DNA of 64,000 bases from Amphritea pacifica (GCF_016924145.1 NZ_JAFFZO010000004.1:72786-136785), one strand, 5' to 3'. Positions 35,041 through 44,657 are shown, numbered from the stretch's first letter. A program made the numbers and translations. The notes: generated by a model not told the origin, from the letters alone.

Positions 35041-36396
35041 TTAGCGGGCGCTCATGTTAGCCAGTTCGTCAGGAGAGAAGAATGAATCCGGACGCGGAGG
35101 GACGACCTTGAACTGCGTGGTGCCGTTGGTCGCGGCGTTGAGGTAGTAACCGCCGGTCAGGAAGTTGTAGTTACCCCAGGCCATATTGGCCACCAGCGAG
35201 GGCACATCCGGTGCCAGTTCGGTCAGCGTATAGGTCATGCGCCAGAGCTGGCCCTGAGCATCCCAGCCATCGACCAGCAGGATTTGCCAGCTGTCCTCGT
35301 CCAGATAGAAGCGGCGATGGGCGACAACATGGCGCTTGCCTGGAGCCAGGGTGGCATCGATAACCCACACACGATGCAGTTCCCAGCGCACCAGATCAGG
35401 ATTCAGGAAGTCCGGGGTGAAGATCTCTTCCGGTTGGGCGGCATTAGCCCTGTTGTTATTATAGAGAACATACATCTCCTGCTTGCCGAGCAGCTTGTAC
35501 TCGTGATGGTCATACGGCCCAAACTGCATGAACGCTTCGTCAAAAAAGCCCGCGCCTGAGGTGACTGAGTCGGGGGTGTCGTAGGACACTGAGGGGGCGC
35601 GTCGTACACGGCGCTGGCCGACCAGATACTGCCAGAGACCGATATTCTCATCTGCATCCGAGGGAAAGTGGGCGAGGATCGATTCGCCTGCCTTGGAGGC
35701 GGGTGCCGATTGAACGAAGTGGCCTACGTTAAAATAGCCGCTATAGGTCTCCAGACTGCCATCCTTGAAGTTGTAGGGAAACTGCTGGTTCTGGATGCCG
35801 TCGCTGACCAGGGTTACCTTACCACTGGGTGATACGGTAAAGCAGCGAGAGGGACTGATTGCCGATTCACCACGGGTCCAGGCTGTCTGGTGATTCAGCA
35901 GCATCTCCTTGGGATTGTTGGTGATCGGGAAGGGAACGCCGCCATAAGCCCCTTCAAACCGGTAGCCGTCGCCGGTGAGTCTGGCACGGGTGGCGTTCTC
36001 AAAGGTATTGTCGTAATACCACTGAGGGGCTGCTGCCGTGCGATGGGTTGGGTAGATATCCATGCGGAAGTTTGGATATTTCTGCAACAGTCCTTTCGCG
36101 CCGTCAGTCAGTTTATCTGCATATTGCGCCATGTTCTCAGCTGTGATGCTGTACAGTGGCTTCTCGTCAGGGAAAAAGTCAGGGCGGACATCACCGGACT
36201 GATAGCCGGACGGTGCTTTGGTGTAGCCACCGGTCCAGGCAGGAATACTGCCGTCTTTGTTGCCAGCCCGCTCTGCGCCCAGCGGTGTCAGGGTTGTTTT
36301 TAGCTTGGCCGCTTCTTCGGGCGAAACCGCTGCCAGTGTGCTGCCTGCCAGGGTCAGGGCAATCAGGGCAGCGAGAGTCTTGATCTGTGCATTCAT
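35041..36396 (-). CDS. DUF1329 periplasmic protein (LolA/LolB-like fold candidate)
   Basis: 451 aa with a signal peptide (ALTLAGSTLAA). Typical DUF1329 sequence: AAKLKTTLTPLGAERAGNKD, IPAWTGGYTKAPSGY, VGQRRVRRAPSVSYDTPD and HVVAHRRFYLDEDSWQI. No catalytic residues are recognised. The family is thought to resemble lipoprotein carriers, so it could shuttle a hydrophobic ligand between the inner-membrane RND protein and the outer-membrane DUF1302 protein. It is encoded 21 bases after DUF1302. Confidence 0.85.
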   Translation of the reverse strand: MNAQIKTLAALIALTLAGSTLAAVSPEEAAKLKTTLTPLGAERAGNKDGSIPAWTGGYTKAPSGYQSGDVRPDFFPDEKPLYSITAENMAQYADKLTDGAKGLLQKYPNFRMDIYPTHRTAAAPQWYYDNTFENATRARLTGDGYRFEGAYGGVPFPITNNPKEMLLNHQTAWTRGESAISPSRCFTVSPSGKVTLVSDGIQNQQFPYNFKDGSLETYSGYFNVGHFVQSAPASKAGESILAHFPSDADENIGLWQYLVGQRRVRRAPSVSYDTPDSVTSGAGFFDEAFMQFGPYDHHEYKLLGKQEMYVLYNNNRANAAQPEEIFTPDFLNPDLVRWELHRVWVIDATLAPGKRHVVAHRRFYLDEDSWQILLVDGWDAQGQLWRMTYTLTELAPDVPSLVANMAWGNYNFLTGGYYLNAATNGTTQFKVVPPRPDSFFSPDELANMSAR

Positions 36397-36417
36397 GAAG
36401 GTGTTTCCTTATTATTT

Positions 36418-38061
36418 TTAGAAAGTGCGTGACAGGTTGAACGAGATGTAGTCGCGGTCCCACAGGGTCTGGTCGAAATTCCCGTCGCCTGTGCCCACGC
36501 CATGGCTGCCAAGAAAGTGGTGGTAGCCGAAGCCGCCCTTCCAGTCGTTCTGGTAGGTGAAGTTAATGCCGGTGTCGATAGAGCCACCATGTTCGACCCA
36601 GCCAGAGTAAACGCGTGAGCGGCCTGACAGGTTGTAAGACAGAACGATCGGGATCGACAGGTCCAGTCCTTCGGCGACCTGATAGAAATCGGCGGTGAAC
36701 GCTGTGGTGATCTGCGATGCGCTCCGGGTGGTGGTGGGATCTATGGCCGCTTCGTTTTTAGTGACGCTGGCAACGCGATGCCAGTCGAGCTGGGTGGCGA
36801 TCGATCCGCCATCCCGCAGGAAGGTATTGGGCTGGATGATGTGGATGTCGACCAGGGTCAGGTGCTGAGTGGTACCAACGGCATAGGCGGGATTGTCCTC
36901 GTTATCGAACGCAGGGCCGCCCAGCAGGGTAGTGGTGGTCTGGACGAAGCCGCTGCCGCCGGTCAGAGGCTGGTTCTCCCGCACTGAGGCTTCGATGGAG
37001 ACGTTATCGCTACCAAGCACAGTACTGGCACTGAAACCGTAGGTCTTGATATCCTGCTGGTAGACATGGGTAAAGCTGGTCGGCATAACGGTTCCGCCAG
37101 CTAACGGGTTAGCACCGATATTCAGGTAAACCGCCGAAGGGGTTTTGTCGTGATAGTTTGCGGCGTACAGACCATATTCGGTGTCACCCAGCGAGAAGCG
37201 CATCTGTGCGCCCCACTGACCATCATCGTCGGGTGACATATCGGACGTGCGGGTTGTGACGTGAGGCAGGAAAGACTCAGAGTCGCCGAGAAAGTCCGCG
37301 GGCGAGAGGAAACTGCCCGAGGCGAAGAACGGCGACTTTTCCCATTCGAACTGGTAGTAAGCACCCAGCGAGATATTGCTGGTCGGTTTCAGGGTGGCGG
37401 AGATCTGATTGGTGGGCAGGAGGAACTCCTTAACCTGTGCGCCGGGTACCGTCGCCGCCTTGACAATGTCGACGGGGCCCTGGGCACCGGCAATACCGTT
37501 GCTACCGGACATCAGGGTTTCGCCGTAGATGACAGCGTGGCGGCCGATCCTCAAACTGGCGGGCATATCGCCGATCCGGCCCCGGGTGAAGACAAAGGCG
37601 TCCATCAGTCGGCTGCCCTGACCGACGGCATCGCGTGTTTTGTCGGTGAACTGGTCGTAGGGGGCGCTCATATTGTTTGAGCTGGCCGGTGAGTCGTTGT
37701 CGTTATCCTGTTGATAGGTGTCGTCGTACCAGGCGGTGCCGCTGATGCGTAAACCTTTATTGCTGTCATGTACAAGGTCGAACTCTGAGAGCAGATCCAG
37801 GCGGTTTGAGGCGATGCCTTTTTTAAAGTTGCGGTCGCCGTCGTCACTCACCGAACCGGCTGCCGCATAGTCGGACAGTTGAGTAGCGTCCGGGTCCCTC
37901 AGCCGGTAGATAGTGCTGTATTTGACGGTGTTGTCCCAGCGTGCCCTGAGGCCTGAATCGCCCGTATCAAACTGGAATGCCTGTACCTGTCCACAGGCCA
38001 GAGCCACAGCAACGGCCACCATGGTGCGGTGTACCACCTGGACTGACTTTTTGTTTCTCAT
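36418..38061 (-). CDS. DUF1302 outer-membrane protein
   Basis: 547 aa with a signal peptide (cleavage near VQA). DUF1302 pattern: GLRARWDNTVKYSTIYRL, DGDRNFKKGIASNRLDLLSE, GRHAVIYGETLMSG and a C-terminal strand ending LSRTF, whose final aromatic residue fits outer-membrane beta-barrels. Probably a channel or receptor for hydrophobic compounds. It is the second gene of the operon after the MFS gene (71-base gap). Confidence 0.83.
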   Translation of the reverse strand: MRNKKSVQVVHRTMVAVAVALACGQVQAFQFDTGDSGLRARWDNTVKYSTIYRLRDPDATQLSDYAAAGSVSDDGDRNFKKGIASNRLDLLSEFDLVHDSNKGLRISGTAWYDDTYQQDNDNDSPASSNNMSAPYDQFTDKTRDAVGQGSRLMDAFVFTRGRIGDMPASLRIGRHAVIYGETLMSGSNGIAGAQGPVDIVKAATVPGAQVKEFLLPTNQISATLKPTSNISLGAYYQFEWEKSPFFASGSFLSPADFLGDSESFLPHVTTRTSDMSPDDDGQWGAQMRFSLGDTEYGLYAANYHDKTPSAVYLNIGANPLAGGTVMPTSFTHVYQQDIKTYGFSASTVLGSDNVSIEASVRENQPLTGGSGFVQTTTTLLGGPAFDNEDNPAYAVGTTQHLTLVDIHIIQPNTFLRDGGSIATQLDWHRVASVTKNEAAIDPTTTRSASQITTAFTADFYQVAEGLDLSIPIVLSYNLSGRSRVYSGWVEHGGSIDTGINFTYQNDWKGGFGYHHFLGSHGVGTGDGNFDQTLWDRDYISFNLSRTF

Positions 38062-38132
38062 ATGTGTATCTCCTTCGCGTAAAACCAGTGTTATTTTTGT
38101 GATTGCTTTCTGCGTGAGGACTCGCGTTCGAT

Positions 38133-39341
38133 TTACTCGATAATGGACTCCGTTAATGTATGCGGGGTGGCTGAGGCCGTTATAGTGGCGCGCAGCATGT
38201 AGTGGCGCACCAGCAGGATCGATAGGATGGCAATACCAGTGATCATGCAGGCTGCCCAGCCCAGTCCTGAGTAACCAATACCCTGAACAATGGAACCTCC
38301 CAGAGCTGGACCAATACAGGAACCGACCATCAGCATCGCGGGCGTTGCAGCAACCGCGCGGCCGCTGATGTCGAGCTGCGCGAGCAGACCGAACAGAAAA
38401 ACATGAGTGAAGATAGCCATGGCGACGAACAGGCTGGCCGCAACCGCGTAGGGCAGATAATGTCTTGAGTTGAAAATGATCATGGCGAGGATCGCTTGTC
38501 CGAGTGGCCCGGCTACGCCCACGATGATTGGCGAGAGTCTTTTTTGCAGTAGTGCTGCGAGCCCGCCGGGAAACAGATTTACAAAACCGAGTGCAATCAG
38601 TGCCGCATTGACGCCGGCGATGCCAAACCCGTGATCAGCGCCAACGCGCTCGACGAAGCTGAAGACCATCGCCTGATTGAGCTGCATGCACATGACGACA
38701 CCAATGATGAACCATGCAGCAGGCGGGATCTTTACCTGGGAGTATTTTCTGTCTGACAGGCTTCGGGGTCTGTCATCCGCCACGTGGGGGAAGCCGATCA
38801 CCATCATAACGCTGGCGATGAACATTCCTGCGGCAATGATCTTGAACAACATCGTTGGGCTCACCTGCTGGATAGCCTGTGGTACCAGCGAAAGGAAGGC
38901 CAGTGCAAATATGCCGAGGGCAAAGTGGGCAGTACCGAACAAACGGTGCGGGTTGGCACTACGTCCCATGGCACCGTGCGCAAACGATAACGCACAGCCA
39001 ACCCCAAGTCCGCCAAGGCCATGGAAAAGCACGATTAGCTGGGGGGGACTGTTCTCTAAAGGCTGCTGTCCAATCAGGAAAAAAGCGAGTGCACCGACAC
39101 CATAACCGCCTGCTGCGGCAAGCCGCTTCGGTAATCTGTTGAACCGGGGGGCAACAAGCAGACTTGCGAGGAGTGCACCGAAAAGGAATATTGTAACTGT
39201 CAGGCCCGCTTGCTCGGGGCTGTAGTGGTAGTACTGGATTAACGCTCCGATCCAGAGTGGCAGGGCCACCATATCAATCAGTCCGGCGACGTGAGCGGTT
39301 ACCAGAACGGTCTTGCCGCTGATGCTATCAGGTGTGCACAT
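38133..39341 (-). CDS. Major facilitator superfamily transporter
   Basis: 402 aa, about 12 transmembrane helices with conserved MFS loop RFNRLPKRLAAAGGY between helices 2 and 3. It is first in the operon under the sigma-54 promoter at 39484-39499. The substrate is unknown; the setting points to an aromatic or other hydrophobic compound recognised by the divergent XylR-type activator. The N-terminus precedes the first helix by about ten residues, so the start looks right. Confidence 0.8.
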   Translation of the reverse strand: MCTPDSISGKTVLVTAHVAGLIDMVALPLWIGALIQYYHYSPEQAGLTVTIFLFGALLASLLVAPRFNRLPKRLAAAGGYGVGALAFFLIGQQPLENSPPQLIVLFHGLGGLGVGCALSFAHGAMGRSANPHRLFGTAHFALGIFALAFLSLVPQAIQQVSPTMLFKIIAAGMFIASVMMVIGFPHVADDRPRSLSDRKYSQVKIPPAAWFIIGVVMCMQLNQAMVFSFVERVGADHGFGIAGVNAALIALGFVNLFPGGLAALLQKRLSPIIVGVAGPLGQAILAMIIFNSRHYLPYAVAASLFVAMAIFTHVFLFGLLAQLDISGRAVAATPAMLMVGSCIGPALGGSIVQGIGYSGLGWAACMITGIAILSILLVRHYMLRATITASATPHTLTESIIE

Positions 39342-39444
39342 TGCTATATCTCCTTACGCCGTCAATCTGGCGTCTTGCGTGGTGACGACTCTCCTTTTCG
39401 GCCCGCGCATTTCTTGTTGAAGTCGTGTCGATTGTTTCGGTATT

Positions 39445-39464
39445 TTCCGATTTCCGTAATTTTC
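39445..39464. promoter_or_regulatory. 20-bp motif in the MFS-operon leader, repeated at 39664
   Basis: TTCCGATTTCCGTAATTTTC recurs as TTACGATTTCAGTAATTTTC at 39664-39683 (18 of 20 identical, same orientation). This copy lies just downstream of the sigma-54 promoter with respect to the minus-strand operon. The other lies about 165-180 bp upstream of that promoter and just before the activator gene. They may be activator-binding or autoregulatory sites. Confidence 0.45.
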
Positions 39465-39483
39465 GACCGCATATTTATATAAT

Positions 39484-39499
39484 TGCAATGTATGCGCCA
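39484..39499 (-). promoter_or_regulatory. Sigma-54 promoter of the MFS-DUF1302-RND operon
   Basis: On the minus strand the sequence reads TGGCGCATACATTGCA. Invariant GG and GC have the correct 10-base separation of -24/-12 elements. Predicted transcription start is about 39473, giving a 130-base leader to the MFS gene. The activator that would drive it is encoded divergently at 39699. Confidence 0.75.
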
Positions 39500-39663
39500 G
39501 AAAGTGATATGAGCCCGTTAATATTGTGATAATTAATTTCAACCTATTGTTATATAAGGATAAAATAGTTTAATTATCTGTTTATGATATTTTTGATTGA
39601 AGATGCTTTTCTTTGAAATGTTCGGATATGATAAATTTTTATGGACTTAGTCTTTTGGCTTTA

Positions 39664-39683
39664 TTACGATTTCAGTAATTTTC
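39664..39683. promoter_or_regulatory. Second copy of the 20-bp motif, upstream activator site candidate
   Basis: TTACGATTTCAGTAATTTTC contains the imperfect dyad TTAC-GATTTCA-GTAA. Its distance of about 170 bp from the sigma-54 promoter is typical for enhancer sites of XylR/DmpR-type activators. It ends 15 bases before the regulator's start codon. The remainder of 39342-39698 is AT-rich with no gene. Confidence 0.45.
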
Positions 39684-39698
39684 TCTGGAGTCATTGTA

Positions 39699-41498
39699 AT
39701 GTCATCCTCCGAACGCATATCCTTAGCCGACATTTCCCGCCTTAATGAAGAAACCCAAACGTGGCGGTGGGACGGATCAATCGAAAACGATGCGGTTTCC
39801 CCGACTCTCGGAGAGCTGTCTGAGTTCATCCAATTCTCGCCAGGGGACGGGCGGATCTGGCTGGATGACCGGCGTGTCGTGCTGATGCAGAGCGATGCAC
39901 TGGGGATGATGCGTCAGCAGTTGATCGATAAAGTGGGTCTGGATGATGCGAGGGGACTGTTGACGCGTACCGGTTACATTTCCGGCGTTCGCGATGCCGA
40001 ACTGGTTATGGCTCGCTGGGCAGATCAGGGGCCTATGTCTACCTATCTGGCCGGAGTGCGGCTTCATGCTCTCGAAGGGATGGTTAAAGTCGAGCCGCTC
40101 CATCTGGAGTTCGATGCCGCCATGGGCACCTACAGTGGTGAGTTTATCTGGCATAACTCAGTGGAGGTCGAAGCCCACATCGCTCACTGCGGCATGGGGT
40201 CTGAACCGGCCTGCTGGACGCAGCTTGGCTACGCCATGGGGTATGTATCAACCACGCTGGGGCGGTTAGTCATCTTTCGGGAAGTTGAGTGTCGCGCAGC
40301 AGGGGGACAGGCTTGCCGTATTATTGGTAAACCGGCCGAAGAGTGGCCGAACGTCGAGGAAGACCTGCATTACATCAATGGTGAGGATTTTCTGAGTACC
40401 AGTGCTTTCAACCCGTCTTCGGCCCGCGATATCGCCGAACTCCCTGAAGTAACCGACAATCTGGCTGCGGAAGACGAAAAACATATGGTGGGGATTTCGG
40501 CAGCATTCAATGCCTGCTGTCATCAACTAAAGCGTGTTGCGCCAACCCGGGCGACCGCACTATTTTCCGGCGAATCCGGAGTCGGAAAAGAGTTATTTGC
40601 GCAAATGCTCCATGAGATCAGTCCGCGCAAAGATAAGCCTTTCGTTTCGGTCAACTGCGCCGCAATTCCGGATACTCTCGTGGAAGCAGAGTTGTTCGGC
40701 GTGGAGCAGGGCGCTTATACCGGGGCAATTGCTTCCCGTCCGGGACGCTTCGAACGCGCAGACGGAGGCACCCTGTTTCTCGATGAAATTGGAACACTGA
40801 GTCTGGTTTCCCAGGGGAAGTTGTTGCGCGCCTTGCAGGAAGGGGTGATTGAGCGGGTCGGCGGAACACGGGAGATCAGAGTGGATGTCCGGGTTGTGGC
40901 CGCAACCAATGTCGAACTTGAAGAGGAAGTACGTCAGGGACGTTTCCGGGAAGATCTGTTTTTCCGTCTCAACGTATTTCCGGTTCGCTTGCCGCCGTTG
41001 CGTGATCGGCGGGAAGATATTCCGCTGTTGCTCAGCTACTTCCTGCAGCGCTACAGTCAACAGCATGGGCGCCATATCACCGGCTTCACGGCCCGGGCGG
41101 TGCGAGCCTTGCTCAACTACGACTATCCGGGCAATATCCGCGAATTGCAGAATCTGGTCGAGCGAGGCGTTATTTCCGCCGACGATGATAATGCGATTGA
41201 TCTGCGCCACCTGTTTCGGTTTGAACAGATGCCCAGTGAGTTTGTGTATTCAGTCGGGATCGCCGGAGGGCTGGCGAAAGAGGATGCTAACGAGGCTCTT
41301 ACGGCAAGTGAGGCTATCGAAGGGGGGTTATTGGATCGTTTCCTGGCCCTGTCTCAATCTGAGTCACTTTCGTTGGAGAGCCTGGAGTTGCGCCTGATAC
41401 AGGAAGCTGTGGAACGGTGTCGTGGCAACCTGGCCGCTGCTGCACGGATGATGGGACTGTCGCGCGCGCAACTGGCTTACCGCCTGAGCAAGGCCTGA
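39699..41498 (+). CDS. XylR/DmpR-type sigma-54-dependent activator
   Basis: 599 aa. Residues about 35-120 match the XylR_N effector domain (LSEFIQFSPGDGRIWLDDRRVVLMQ is its core, quoted here only in part by key residues F-x-P-G-x-G-x-I-W), and 140-215 form a V4R domain ending CRIIGKPAEEW. AAA+ domain: Walker A GESGVGKELFAQ near 290, sigma-54 contact loop GAYTGA (a variant of GAFTGA), Walker B GGTLFLDEIG. The C-terminal Fis-type helix-turn-helix is LAAAARMMGLSRAQLAYRL. Such regulators are switched on by small aromatic or hydrophobic effectors binding the N-terminal domain. It probably controls the divergent operon. Confidence 0.9.
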   Translation: MSSSERISLADISRLNEETQTWRWDGSIENDAVSPTLGELSEFIQFSPGDGRIWLDDRRVVLMQSDALGMMRQQLIDKVGLDDARGLLTRTGYISGVRDAELVMARWADQGPMSTYLAGVRLHALEGMVKVEPLHLEFDAAMGTYSGEFIWHNSVEVEAHIAHCGMGSEPACWTQLGYAMGYVSTTLGRLVIFREVECRAAGGQACRIIGKPAEEWPNVEEDLHYINGEDFLSTSAFNPSSARDIAELPEVTDNLAAEDEKHMVGISAAFNACCHQLKRVAPTRATALFSGESGVGKELFAQMLHEISPRKDKPFVSVNCAAIPDTLVEAELFGVEQGAYTGAIASRPGRFERADGGTLFLDEIGTLSLVSQGKLLRALQEGVIERVGGTREIRVDVRVVAATNVELEEEVRQGRFREDLFFRLNVFPVRLPPLRDRREDIPLLLSYFLQRYSQQHGRHITGFTARAVRALLNYDYPGNIRELQNLVERGVISADDDNAIDLRHLFRFEQMPSEFVYSVGIAGGLAKEDANEALTASEAIEGGLLDRFLALSQSESLSLESLELRLIQEAVERCRGNLAAAARMMGLSRAQLAYRLSKA

Positions 41499-41529
41499 TG
41501 CGCTGCCGGTAGAGGGCTTTCTCAAACGC

Positions 41530-41560
41530 CCGGCAAGGAAGGGGCCTCCTTGCCGGATTT
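41530..41560 (+). terminator. Terminator after XylR-type activator gene
   Basis: Perfect 10-bp stem CCGGCAAGGA / TCCTTGCCGG with 7-base loop, followed by ATTTTA. It may act bidirectionally with the convergent ccoG gene. Confidence 0.8.
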
Positions 41561-41570
41561 TAACACAGGG

Positions 41571-42944
41571 TCAGATCAGCTTCGACAGAAAGGTGGTTTC
41601 CTTTGACGTTGAGATACCATTGCCGGTGAAGACAAACGCCAGTTTTGCATTTATCTCATCAACATTACTACCGCAGATGCGGTAGGGTAACCAGGCTGAG
41701 TTATTATCACTGAGCTTAATGATTTCAGGCCCGTTGAGGGTAAACTGCGGGTTTCCTGACAGGGAAACCTTGATCAGTTCCTGATCGCTGGCAAACCCCT
41801 CTACCTTGACACGGTAATTATTGCAGACAGTGTTCTGATCCAACTGGGTAAACAGGACTGTGCGATCACGGCGAACCTCAACCAGTAACCCTTTAGTATC
41901 GGTAAAACCGTAGATAACCGCTGAGATGGCGCACAGTGTTACCGCTGCATAGCCCGCCAGTCTTGGGCGCAGGAAGGGGGATTGTTTGCCTTCCAGTTGC
42001 CGTTCGGAGGCGAAACGTATCAAGCCTCCTGGGCGGTTAATTCTATCCATGACCGTGTCACAGGCATCGATGCAGGCAGCACAGTCGATACAGGCAGCCT
42101 GCAGGCCGTTACGAATATCGATGCCCGTGGGACAGACCTGTACGCAGATGCCACAATCAACACAGTCACCGCTGTTTTTATCGGCGCTGTTTTTATTGGA
42201 ATGACGACGGTTGGCGCGGGGCTCACCCCGTTTGGCGTCGTAGCTGACGGTGAGTGTATTTTCATCAAACATGACACTCTGAAAGCGTGAGTAGGGACAC
42301 GCGTGAAGACAGATTTTCTCTCTCACGAGTCCCGCGTTGGCATAGGTGAGTCCCTCCATAATTGCCAACCATCCGACCACCGTTGCGGACATTTCAAGAT
42401 TAACAGCATCCGCCACTATCTCCCGGATAGGGACAAAATATCCGGTGAAGGTCGCTGCGGTAAGAACGGCGAGCAAAATCCACAGAAGATGTTTGATTAC
42501 CCGGCGTAACAGACGTGTGCCCCGCAGTGGCAGGTGATCAGATTTAGATCGCTCACTGGCGCGACCTTCGGCCAGCTGTTCGATACGAATAAACAGCCAG
42601 GTCCAGATACTTTGCGGGCAGGCAAAGCCGCACCAGACGCGTCCCCAGGCCACCGCCATAAAAAACAGCAGCGCTGCTCCGGCAATCATCAATCCGGCCA
42701 TTAAGGGCAGATCGTGCCAGGACAGGGCGCTGCCAAAGAGGGTGATACGGCGCTGTTCGAAGGAGAAAAACAGAAACGGCTGACCATCAACCTGAACCCA
42801 GACGAGCCCGAAAAACAGCGCGATCATTGGCCAGGAGGTCAGACGTCTGAGGTTTTGAAAACGCCCCTCTGTAAGTCGGACGTGAAATTTACCATCGGTT
42901 GCAAAGGGTGGGGTGGGGTCTTGTATAACAGGAATTTTTTGCAT
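41571..42944 (-). CDS. ccoG: CcoG/FixG-family cupric reductase accessory protein
   Basis: 457 aa. Polyferredoxin-type membrane protein with several N-terminal helices, WCGFACPQSIWTWLF near 110, ferredoxin-like 4Fe-4S motifs CVDCGICVQVCPTGIDI and CIDCAACIDACDTVMDR near 265-310, and a C-terminal Ig-like periplasmic domain after another helix. CcoG reduces Cu(II) for cbb3 oxidase assembly. No cco structural genes are in the window, so this is a detached or second copy. It ends 14 bases from the terminator. Confidence 0.9.
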   Translation of the reverse strand: MQKIPVIQDPTPPFATDGKFHVRLTEGRFQNLRRLTSWPMIALFFGLVWVQVDGQPFLFFSFEQRRITLFGSALSWHDLPLMAGLMIAGAALLFFMAVAWGRVWCGFACPQSIWTWLFIRIEQLAEGRASERSKSDHLPLRGTRLLRRVIKHLLWILLAVLTAATFTGYFVPIREIVADAVNLEMSATVVGWLAIMEGLTYANAGLVREKICLHACPYSRFQSVMFDENTLTVSYDAKRGEPRANRRHSNKNSADKNSGDCVDCGICVQVCPTGIDIRNGLQAACIDCAACIDACDTVMDRINRPGGLIRFASERQLEGKQSPFLRPRLAGYAAVTLCAISAVIYGFTDTKGLLVEVRRDRTVLFTQLDQNTVCNNYRVKVEGFASDQELIKVSLSGNPQFTLNGPEIIKLSDNNSAWLPYRICGSNVDEINAKLAFVFTGNGISTSKETTFLSKLI

Positions 42945-43054
42945 GGCGGCAATCTTCTGAAAAATTTTGATTGCACTAGCTTAAGGTTGTCGCTTAAATG
43001 GGTACAGGTATAAAAAAAATATAGTTAATAGGTACAGTTGGGCGGTAATGCACG

Positions 43055-44458
43055 ATGGCATCAGACTATCTCTATCAACAGCTTGAAAACTGGTTATTAA
43101 CCGGTATCGGGGAGCAGCGTTGGCTGATGGGGGATCGGTTACCCTCTATCCGGGAACTGTGCAAACAGCATTCGTTGTCTAAAGCGACTGTCCAGCACGC
43201 GTTGCAAAGGCTTGAGGCGCAGGGCTTGCTGGAGGCCAGACCTAAAGCCGGCTACTTCGTTGCATTGCATGCTAAAACTGTCAAAGAGCCGATCAGTCGT
43301 TCAGATATCAAGGCACCTAGGCCGGTCACGGTGAGCGAGCTATTGCTGGATATTATGCGTCGTAGTGCGGCATTTGATCTGCTGCCGGACCTGCATGCTG
43401 GTGAGCTGCCCGCAGGCATTGTCACCCTCAACCGGTCTGTCGCCAGAGCGCTGCGGCGGCAACGGGGCGATGATTACCAGTATTACGATATTCCCGCCGG
43501 GGATGTCGGGTTGCGCGAGCAGCTATCCCTGCATCTGTTACGCCGGGGCTGGCAGGTTGATATCGATGAGCTGTGTATTACCTCCGGCTGTCAGCATGCC
43601 CTGTTTCTGGCGCTGATGGCGACCTGTGAAAAGGGGGATGTTGTTGCCGTTGAATCACCGGGTTTTTACGGTGTACTTCAACTGCTTGAGCAACTGGGGC
43701 TGCAGGTTGTTGAGGTGCCCACATCAATCTCTACGGGGATGGATATTGAGGCGCTGGAAGAGGTGTTGAAACGCTGGAAAGTGAAAGCCTGTGTTGTGTC
43801 GCCTGCCTTCTCTACCCCGGGGGGGGCGCTGATGCCGAAAGATGCCCGCCTGACATTATTAACGCTGGCAGAACAACATGATCTCGCCATTATTGAAGAT
43901 GATATCTATGCCGATACCGCTTTGGGGATGGTGCCAGACCCTTTGAAAGCGTTAGATGAAGACAACCGGGTGATCCTCTGTAGCTCATTTTCAAAATCGT
44001 TATCCCGGGATCTGCGGCTGGGCTGGATATCAGGAGCACGATGGCACGAACGGATTATCAAGCTGAAACTGGTTACCCAGCTGAGTAGTAGTCGCTATCT
44101 GCAACAGGGGGTTGCTGAGTTTATGGCGGAGGGTAGTTTGGGCGCCCATCTTCGCCGCCAGCGCCATGAGTTGCGTGAACGACGTGACCGGCTGATTGCG
44201 CACCTGCGGGCCTGGCCCGGGGATTTGAGAATAAGTCTGCCTCAGGGGGGCTTAGCGGTGTGGGTTGAACTACCTGACGGGGTGGACACATTGCAGGCTT
44301 ACCCCGAAGCGCTTGACCGTGGGGTGGTCATTACCCCCGGGCCGTTGTTCTCGGTATCCGGGCAGTTCCGCAACTGTATGCGCCTCAGTTTTTCCCATCC
44401 ATGGGATAAGCGCCGGGTTGAAGCGCTGAATATTTTGTCCGGCGTGTTGGGGTTATGA
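43055..44458 (+). CDS. MocR-type regulator (GntR helix-turn-helix fused to aminotransferase)
   Basis: 467 aa. N-terminal GntR winged helix (LPSIRELCKQHSLSKATVQ, LEARPKAGYFV) about residues 10-75, linker, then a fold-type I aminotransferase domain from about 105. The PLP lysine is in CSSFSKSLSRDLRLGW near 313; IIEDDIYADTALG carries the ring-binding Asp. MocR proteins use PLP to sense amines or amino acids and regulate nearby or distant operons. The target is not evident; the gene lies between ccoG (divergent) and an unknown membrane protein. Confidence 0.9.
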   Translation: MASDYLYQQLENWLLTGIGEQRWLMGDRLPSIRELCKQHSLSKATVQHALQRLEAQGLLEARPKAGYFVALHAKTVKEPISRSDIKAPRPVTVSELLLDIMRRSAAFDLLPDLHAGELPAGIVTLNRSVARALRRQRGDDYQYYDIPAGDVGLREQLSLHLLRRGWQVDIDELCITSGCQHALFLALMATCEKGDVVAVESPGFYGVLQLLEQLGLQVVEVPTSISTGMDIEALEEVLKRWKVKACVVSPAFSTPGGALMPKDARLTLLTLAEQHDLAIIEDDIYADTALGMVPDPLKALDEDNRVILCSSFSKSLSRDLRLGWISGARWHERIIKLKLVTQLSSSRYLQQGVAEFMAEGSLGAHLRRQRHELRERRDRLIAHLRAWPGDLRISLPQGGLAVWVELPDGVDTLQAYPEALDRGVVITPGPLFSVSGQFRNCMRLSFSHPWDKRRVEALNILSGVLGL

Positions 44459-44657
44459 CTTTACTGTTCCGATAAAACCTGAGCCTGAATCTACGCGCTA
44501 TACTGGTTGCCAGAACTATTGTTAGCATTTTGACCGTCATCACTTAAACTGAATGCAATCGCTTGGTTTTAACTGCTTGCATCTGATTCACAAACCGCTT
44601 TCTGTTTCTGACAGAGTATGAGGGTTTACTGTGTTGGAAGCATAAAAGGGATCTGTT

